This document shows, one piece after another, positions 5,502 through 9,724 of a stretch of 9,724 nucleotides of DNA (position 1 is its first letter; each line of letters opens with the position of its first letter). The DNA comes from Methylomonas sp. (GTDB taxonomy: Bacteria > Pseudomonadota > Gammaproteobacteria > Methylococcales > Methylomonadaceae): assembly GCA_026990815.1 (NCBI GenBank), contig JALXCS010000401.1, positions 1 to 9,724 of the forward strand. The letters run 5' to 3'. The notes beneath the pieces are model-generated. The model saw only the letters and a program-made list of their open reading frames with translations, was not told where the DNA came from and did not search any database. The position numbers were made by a program, and so were the translations under genes.

Positions 5502-8129
5502 ATGAAAAAATCTTTTGTTTTTTTTATTACACTGGTATTACTGGTATTGGCCAATCTGGCCTTTTGGGCTTACCTTAATCAACCGCAAAACGCCCGGGAG
5601 TGGGACGGTGTTATGATGGGATTGTCTTTCAACCCAATGCGAAGACATCATGATCCATTCAAAAAACAATATCCTAATCAATGGGAGATTGAAGAAGATA
5701 TAGCGCTACTGGAAAATAAAGTTCACGCAATACGAACATATAGCGTTAATAATGGTTTCGATAAAATACCAGAATTGGTCCAAAAGCACCATATTAATGT
5801 GACTCTTGGTGCCTGGATAGACAAGGATGCCGAATCAAATCAACGTGAAGTCGATAGATTGATCGCATTGAGTCGGCAAAACAATCCAAATATTATCAGA
5901 ACGATGGTTGGCAACGAGGCACTGCTTAGAAAGGATGTTTCTGTTAGTGAGCTGATTTATCTAATTCGTCAGGTTAAAAGCCAAACATGGCGGCCAGTCA
6001 GTACTTCTGAAACCTGGGATACTTGGCTTAAATATCCTGAACTGGCTGAGGAAGTCGATTTTATCGCTGCTCATATTTTGCCGTATTGGGAAGGCATTCC
6101 GGCAGAGGAGGCGGTTGAATATGTATTTCAACGATACTATGATTTGCAGAAAGCTTTTCCTGATAAACAAATCATCATTACAGAAGTGGGTTGGCCGTCC
6201 AATGGACAGCCAATTAAACAAGCCTCTGCTTCGATTGTTAATCAAGCCAGGTTTCTTGGAGATTTTCTCAATCGTGCGCATGCGGAAAATATAGTTTATT
6301 ATGCAGTAGAAGCTTTTGATCAGCCTTGGAAAATGACCAGCGAAGGATCATCTGGTGCCTACTGGGGGCTATACGATGCTGATCGCAAGCCAAAGTTTTC
6401 CATGCAGGGCACTGTGCAAAAGTTGCCTAAATGGCGTTACTGGGCGATTGGTGCGGTTTCACTCAGCCTGTTTGTTACTTTCCTGTTTTTATTCAACAGA
6501 AAGCGCTTGAAATTACCTGGCGTAGTGTTTTTTGGCTTGATTGCTAATCTCGGGGCTTCAACATTGGCTTGGACCGCATCTATTGGAGCGCATCAGTATC
6601 AAACAACTTTCACTGCTGTTTTATGGATTATTTTGTTGCTCATGCAGGCTTTGGCAGTATTGGTGTTGTTGGTGGAAAGCCTGGAGCTGGTAGAGGTGTT
6701 ATGGAACAGGAATAGCAAACGGAATTTTAGGTCATTAAAAGTTAGTCCTGATTTTTCTTTTCCCAAAGTTTCATTACATTTACCAATACATAATGAACCG
6801 CCTGAAATGGTGCGTAAGACCCTGGAGGCAATCGACAAACTGGATTATCCTGATCTTGAGGTGTTAGTTATCGATAATAACACTACTGCCCCCAATGTTT
6901 GGCAGCCAGTTCGTGACGATTGCAAACGACTTGGTTCTAAGTTCCGTTTTTTCCATTTGGAAAACTGGCCTGGTTATAAGGCTGGCGCCCTGAACTATGC
7001 ACTCGAACAAACTGTGCAAGACGCTGAAGTGATTGCGGTGATTGATAGCGATTATATTGTTTCGCCAGACTGGTTGAAAAGTCTGGTGCCATATTTTGAC
7101 AATCCTGAAGTTGGTTTTGTCCAGGCCCCCCAAAATTATCATGACTGGCATCAAAACTGGTACAAAACTTTATGTAATTGGGAATATGCCGGTTTTTTTA
7201 ACATTGGTATGGTGCAAAGAAACGAATACAATGCGATTATTCAACATGGCACCATGACTATGATTCGCAAGTCAGCACTAGAGGCGGTTGGAAAATGGGG
7301 TGAATGGTGTATTTGTGAAGACAGCGAGTTGGGTATTCGGCTTTATGAGGCAGGCTATGACTCTGTTTACGTTAAAGACACCTTTGGGCGAGGCGTTACC
7401 CCGGATACTTTTTCTGGATATATTACCCAACGACATCGCTGGGTCTATGGAGCCATGCAAATTATTAAGGCCCATTGGCGCAATTTGTTTTCATTCGGTA
7501 AAACCAATCTAACTCCAGCTCAGCGTTATTATTTTGTAGCTGGTTGGTTACCGTGGTTTTCTGATGCTCTGGCATTAATTTTTACGGTTGCCAGTTTGAT
7601 ATTGTCAACAAGAATTTTTGTTGATCCTGTTGCAGGTGAATTGCCTATTGCTGCGTTTGTATTGCCTACCATTGGTTTGTTTGGGTTTAAGTTGATTAGA
7701 AGCCTTTGGTTGTATCAGGTAAGGGTTAAATGTTCGCTATTACAAACATTAGCTGCAACATTGGCTGGGCTATCTTTGACCCATACTGTTGCTATTGCAA
7801 CAATTCAAGGTTTATTTACTTCGGAACGTCCCTTTTTGCGGACTCCAAAATGCGAAAAAGAACGACCTTTTTTTGCCGGTTTAATGACGATCCGGCAAGA
7901 GTTGGTTTTTCTGGTTTTATTGTGGACCGCAGCGTATTTTATGAGTACCCTGGAGCATTTTGATAATATGACAGGAAAATTATGGACCGCCGTACTTTTG
8001 GTTCAGTCAGTTCCTTATTTTGCATCCTTGTTGGTGCTGCTAATTAATATCGCACCAAATTTAAAACAAGTTACGTCAGTGCCAACTCCAAAGAAAGCAG
8101 GCGGCGTTACTTCGGGGACAACTATATAA
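5502..8129 (+). CDS. Membrane GH17-GT2 fusion: beta-glucan synthase with N-terminal beta-1,3-glucan-active domain
   Basis: The 875-residue inner-membrane protein is made of two enzymes. An anchor helix (5-25) is followed by a periplasmic GH17 domain (about 35-303). Its acid/base is Glu139 in VGNEA and its nucleophile Glu228 in ITEVGWPS. Helices at about 312-330, 340-361 and 369-397 then lead to a cytoplasmic GT2 domain (about 420-660) with every processive-synthase motif: Asp458 (VIDNN), DSD (515-517), ED (606-607) and QRHRW (643-647). Further helices follow at about 675-703, 713-735, 745-770, 798-815 and 828-850. Known GH17-GT2 fusions such as rhizobial NdvC-type proteins act in beta-(1,3)/(1,6)-glucan formation, and several of their GH17 domains act as transglucosylases rather than hydrolases. 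Here GT2 presumably extrudes a beta-glucan that GH17 trims, branches or cyclises outside. No partner genes are adjacent. GGAG 11 bases upstream supports the start. All catalytic residues are present; linkage and product are inferred. Confidence 0.9.
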   Translation: MKKSFVFFITLVLLVLANLAFWAYLNQPQNAREWDGVMMGLSFNPMRRHHDPFKKQYPNQWEIEEDIALLENKVHAIRTYSVNNGFDKIPELVQKHHINVTLGAWIDKDAESNQREVDRLIALSRQNNPNIIRTMVGNEALLRKDVSVSELIYLIRQVKSQTWRPVSTSETWDTWLKYPELAEEVDFIAAHILPYWEGIPAEEAVEYVFQRYYDLQKAFPDKQIIITEVGWPSNGQPIKQASASIVNQARFLGDFLNRAHAENIVYYAVEAFDQPWKMTSEGSSGAYWGLYDADRKPKFSMQGTVQKLPKWRYWAIGAVSLSLFVTFLFLFNRKRLKLPGVVFFGLIANLGASTLAWTASIGAHQYQTTFTAVLWIILLLMQALAVLVLLVESLELVEVLWNRNSKRNFRSLKVSPDFSFPKVSLHLPIHNEPPEMVRKTLEAIDKLDYPDLEVLVIDNNTTAPNVWQPVRDDCKRLGSKFRFFHLENWPGYKAGALNYALEQTVQDAEVIAVIDSDYIVSPDWLKSLVPYFDNPEVGFVQAPQNYHDWHQNWYKTLCNWEYAGFFNIGMVQRNEYNAIIQHGTMTMIRKSALEAVGKWGEWCICEDSELGIRLYEAGYDSVYVKDTFGRGVTPDTFSGYITQRHRWVYGAMQIIKAHWRNLFSFGKTNLTPAQRYYFVAGWLPWFSDALALIFTVASLILSTRIFVDPVAGELPIAAFVLPTIGLFGFKLIRSLWLYQVRVKCSLLQTLAATLAGLSLTHTVAIATIQGLFTSERPFLRTPKCEKERPFFAGLMTIRQELVFLVLLWTAAYFMSTLEHFDNMTGKLWTAVLLVQSVPYFASLLVLLINIAPNLKQVTSVPTPKKAGGVTSGTTI

Positions 8130-8191
8130 AGTTTCCTGAGTAGATACACTCATAAAACACAACTCAAATTGAGCAATAATCATAAAAATTC

Positions 8192-9193
8192 TTATGAATT
8201 TGCTTCAACAGGCAGTGTATAAAAACGCGTCCCGTCAAATTCTTTTTTATCTTTTGACATGCCATGGATGGCGTGTAAAAGTTTACGTATGACGACACAA
8301 ACAGCTTGTACCTTCTTCAACCCGTTATCTTCAATCAAATGCGTGTAGTACCCTCTGATGTTGGGTTCAAACCGCGTTGCAACCAGTGCTGGCATATACA
8401 AAGCTTGATGAATATATTTATTCCCTGCCTTACTGAGGCGTGGTTTTTTTGCCACACTACTACCCGATTCAAAGATTCGTGGGTCTAATCCTGCATAGGC
8501 TACCCATTGTCTTGCGCTCAACCCTTTCGGTAATATCATCAACTCAGCGAGAATTTGAATACCACTGGCTTCAGCAATACCTTTAATGCGGGTGATTAAC
8601 ATAAAAGCTTCTGCTAAGCCCTTGTGTTGCTGAATTAATTCAAGTGCACTTTCGCGGTGTTCTTGAATTTGTTTTTCTAATAATGTTATCAATTCCTCAG
8701 TCTGCTCAATGACGAGCATGGGTGTTTCCTCAGTAGCATTTAACGCATGAAGCTGGTTTTTAGTTTGGGTTTTTAGCTTGTTCAAGGTGGCTATTCTTCG
8801 AGAAATTGCTCGCAAGGTAATCGTCTCATCCGCTGGGCATTGCCACACCTCAAAAGGCATTCTTTCACAATAAATGGCTAAGGTTTCTGCATCAACCACA
8901 TCGGTTTTACTGCGTTTCATCAACACTTTGACAAAGTTATGTGAAGCCTTTGGGTTGATCACCATGACGTCAATATCTTCAGTAAGGCTAAGTGCGACAG
9001 CTAAATCAAAATGGTAAATACCCGTCGCTTCAATGCAAACACTCACACCACCTTTCAATTTTGATAAAAGTTGAATAATAGCTTGATGCCCTGGGGCTGT
9101 ATTTTTAAAGGTTTTAGCTTTGCGAGTTTTACCATTAACACTGACTACGATCACCAGTTCTTTATGACCAACATCAATTCCTGCAACATTCAT
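8192..9193 (-). CDS. IS110-family transposase (RNA-guided DEDD/Ser recombinase)
   Basis: The 333-residue protein is full length for the family (about 300-400). The N-terminal RuvC-like DEDD domain has Asp7 (GIDVG), Glu55 (CIEATG), Asp98 and Asp101 (KTDVVDAE). A helical middle region (about 130-195) follows. The C-terminal Transposase_20 domain starts near ITRIKGIAEASG (200-211) and includes YAGLDPRIFESGSS (233-246) and the signature RLSKAGNKYIHQAL (252-265). Ser243 is placed like the catalytic serine of IS621. All expected catalytic residues are present and the frame is unbroken, so the enzyme may be active. IS110 recombinases such as IS621 join donor and target under guidance of a bridge RNA encoded in the element. 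The ATG at 9193 follows a run of A and a weak GAGA. A 7-bp hairpin (9208-9230) lies just upstream and may limit translation. Confidence 0.93.
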   Translation of the reverse strand: MNVAGIDVGHKELVIVVSVNGKTRKAKTFKNTAPGHQAIIQLLSKLKGGVSVCIEATGIYHFDLAVALSLTEDIDVMVINPKASHNFVKVLMKRSKTDVVDAETLAIYCERMPFEVWQCPADETITLRAISRRIATLNKLKTQTKNQLHALNATEETPMLVIEQTEELITLLEKQIQEHRESALELIQQHKGLAEAFMLITRIKGIAEASGIQILAELMILPKGLSARQWVAYAGLDPRIFESGSSVAKKPRLSKAGNKYIHQALYMPALVATRFEPNIRGYYTHLIEDNGLKKVQAVCVVIRKLLHAIHGMSKDKKEFDGTRFYTLPVEANS

Positions 9194-9207
9194 TTTTTTT
9201 CATCTCT

Positions 9208-9230
9208 TCATCATGGTTTTGTTATGATGA
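9208..9230 (-). promoter_or_regulatory. Hairpin just upstream of the IS110 transposase start
   Basis: TCATCAT (9208-9214) and ATGATGA (9224-9230) are a perfect 7-bp inverted repeat with a 9-base loop. In the minus-strand transcript the hairpin ends directly before AGAG, 14 bases ahead of the transposase ATG. It could lower ribosome access or mark the 3' boundary of the noncoding RNA. Both roles are inferred. Confidence 0.4.
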
Positions 9231-9239
9231 TTACTGGTT

Positions 9240-9392
9240 TCCCAACCCTGACACTTCATCTACCGTCCTTGTGAATACAGACTCAGAAGCCTAAGCTTAC
9301 AGGTCTCAGATACTCCACGGCATGGATGACGAGGGTGGGGAGCCAATCTACAAACAAGCTCAAGGCTTAAGGAGCGCTCGGCTTCCCCAGAA
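9240..9392 (-). ncRNA. Candidate IS110 bridge RNA
   Basis: The stretch upstream of the transposase has no coding frame, is visibly richer in GC than its surroundings, and has several pairings on the transcript strand. The main one joins GGGG-A-AGCC (complement of 9380-9388) to GGCUCCCC (complement of 9337-9344): an 8-bp stem with one bulged A around a 35-base loop. That loop contains the palindrome GAGCGCTC (9372-9379). A second element is built around the palindrome TAAGCTTA (9292-9299). Stems closing large loops are what bridge RNAs use to present target- and donor-binding guides, and IS110-group elements encode them exactly here, between the left end and the transposase. The structure was found by eye; boundaries and guide bases are not determined. 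Confidence 0.45.
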
Positions 9393-9442
9393 ATCAGTTA
9401 TCACTTTAAACTTTTTTTGTTAAACAATCTCGTGTTTTAGAG

Positions 9443-9553
9443 ATGAACTTAATATACAAGGAGCGGGAATGAATTAAATTTAACAACTGGCAGCAGAATT
9501 ATTATTCGTATTCGAGGCGCACAAACAGGCGCATAGCAAGCTATGAAACTGTT
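9443..9553. other. Gene-free spacer between the IS110-family and IS3-family elements
   Basis: No supportable gene lies between the two elements. On the plus strand GGAGCGGGA precedes an ATG at 9470, but its frame closes after two codons. On the minus strand a ten-codon frame (9534 down to 9502) reads MRLFVRLEYE before two stop codons. It is too short to call a gene but could be a broken remnant. The right part is dominated by a composite hairpin (separate entry). This is probably host DNA caught between two insertions. Confidence 0.4.
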
Positions 9554-9556
9554 TGT
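9515..9556. repeat. Composite hairpin with internal direct repeat next to the IS3-family end
   Basis: ACAAACAG (9521-9528) pairs with CTGTTTGT (9549-9556). Inside it, CATAGC (9532-9537) pairs with GCTATG (9540-9545), the two stems being separated by a symmetric 3x3 internal loop. AGGCGCA also occurs twice in direct orientation, at 9515-9521 and 9527-9533. Size and shape resemble a REP-type extragenic palindrome, a common landing site for insertion sequences. Only one copy is in the window, so its repetitive nature is not shown. Confidence 0.5.
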
Positions 9557-9724
9557 AGTGGTCAAGTAAATTTGAACCCTTTAATGAGCACAAAATTGAT
9601 TTTTTGTTTCATCAGGTGACAAATACTGATTATAACTATGGCCTCTGACTGTATTGTAATGGCTCAGAATATAATGAATGATATCGCTCGCCGCTTCCGT
9701 AAAAGACCGATAGCATTCCTTAGG
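9554..9724 (-). mobile_element. End of an IS3-family insertion sequence, cut by the window edge
   Basis: An outer end beginning TGTAGTGGTCAAGTAAAT (from 9554) starts with the TG typical of IS3-family tips. It lies 27 bases beyond the stop codon of a transposase fragment reading leftward from the window edge. Closeness of the orfB stop to the right end is usual in this family. The other end and any target duplication are outside the window, so the boundary is approximate and completeness is unknown. Confidence 0.6.
9581..9724 (-). CDS. C-terminal 47 codons of an IS3-family transposase (OrfB, integrase core), partial
   Basis: Reading the minus strand from the last base of the window gives an open frame of 47 residues ending at TAA (9583-9581). 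It matches the well-known tail of IS3-family DDE integrases: SFTEAASDIIHYILSHYN, then RGHSYNQYLSPDE. This corresponds to the helix after the catalytic Glu and the YN..R.HS.L.Y.SP.E pattern. The frame begins upstream of the window, so the start, the DDE residues and any orfA-orfB frameshift cannot be seen. It has no disruption in the visible part. Confidence 0.8.
   Translation of the reverse strand, partial: PKECYRSFTEAASDIIHYILSHYNTVRGHSYNQYLSPDETKNQFCAH

Larger units (their letters stand above)
8150..9442 (-). mobile_element. IS110-family insertion sequence, apparently complete
   Basis: An intact IS110-type transposase (8192-9193, minus) has about 60 noncoding bases after it and more than 200 before it. 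That layout, long upstream and short downstream, is typical of the IS110 group rather than the IS1111 group. The ends given are estimates. TAAAACAC (8153-8160) and GTGTTTTA (9432-9439) are an inverted 8-base match, each with CTC next to it on the outer side, and may mark subterminal repeats. Family members often lack true terminal repeats, and chance matches are plausible in AT-rich DNA. The left edge falls only about 20 bases after the glucan synthase stop codon, so insertion probably removed or displaced that gene's native 3' region. No terminator is visible in 8130-8191. Confidence 0.6.

Noticed and set aside
7730..7963. Plus-strand Cys/Phe-rich frame inside the glucan synthase gene
   Set aside because: It overlaps the conserved membrane part of the GH17-GT2 protein in another frame.
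8130..8191. Terminator for the glucan synthase gene
   Set aside because: Only tiny inverted repeats occur (CTCAA-A-TTGAG; CATAA...TTATG) without a U-tract; they do not make a convincing terminator.
9071..9274. Plus-strand frame of 67 codons crossing the transposase start
   Set aside because: It is antisense to the N-terminus of the IS110-family transposase and its leader hairpin; nothing supports translation.
9470..9478. ATG preceded by GGAGCGGGA, looking like a gene start after the IS110 element
   Set aside because: The frame stops after two codons (ATG AAT TAA); possible leader peptide, but no downstream gene on that strand to regulate.

Overview
The window looks like an AT-rich gammaproteobacterial chromosome segment. 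The ExeA-type ATPase architecture, the GH17-GT2 glucan synthase and the split DUF1538/PII operon are all compatible with that. A methanotroph-like (Methylococcales) or related environmental lineage is a guess; nothing in the window fixes the taxon. Codon use and base composition look even across 120-8129. The last ~1.5 kb is accessory DNA made of two insertion sequences.

Layout. (1) 120-2465 (+): a membrane-anchored ExeA/GspA-type AAA ATPase whose exported half carries three copies of a TPR-like unit, closed by a strong intrinsic terminator at 2486-2520. (2) 2535-2738 (-): a cold-shock protein with a recognisable -10 box, a perfect 10-bp palindrome over the -35 region, and a leader in which an 8-base segment is the exact complement of the ribosome-binding site. 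(3) 5274 down to 3002 (-): a tight four-gene operon of two paralogous DUF1538 membrane proteins (UmpA/UmpB-like cation/proton antiporter halves), a non-canonical PII-like protein and a two-CBS-domain protein. Junctions overlap by 4 nt (GTGA), are separated by 16 nt, then overlap by 4 nt (ATGA). (4) 5502-8129 (+), divergent from the operon: a GH17-GT2 fusion expected to make and remodel a beta-glucan. (5) about 8150-9442: a complete IS110-family element with an intact DEDD/Ser transposase on the minus strand and a structured noncoding stretch upstream of it, where IS110-group bridge RNAs are encoded. (6) 9443-9553: a short spacer with a composite hairpin. (7) 9554-9724: the end of an IS3-family element with the last 47 codons of its transposase, cut by the window edge.

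How the parts may work together. The DUF1538 pair and its two likely adenylate-binding partners look like a nucleotide-gated ion transporter. Together with the beta-glucan synthase and the cold-shock gene, the region reads as envelope and osmotic/ionic stress functions, but only the four-gene operon is a firm functional unit. The strongest candidates for something under-described are that operon, the ATPase-TPR fusion, the csp leader switch and the IS110 bridge-RNA region.
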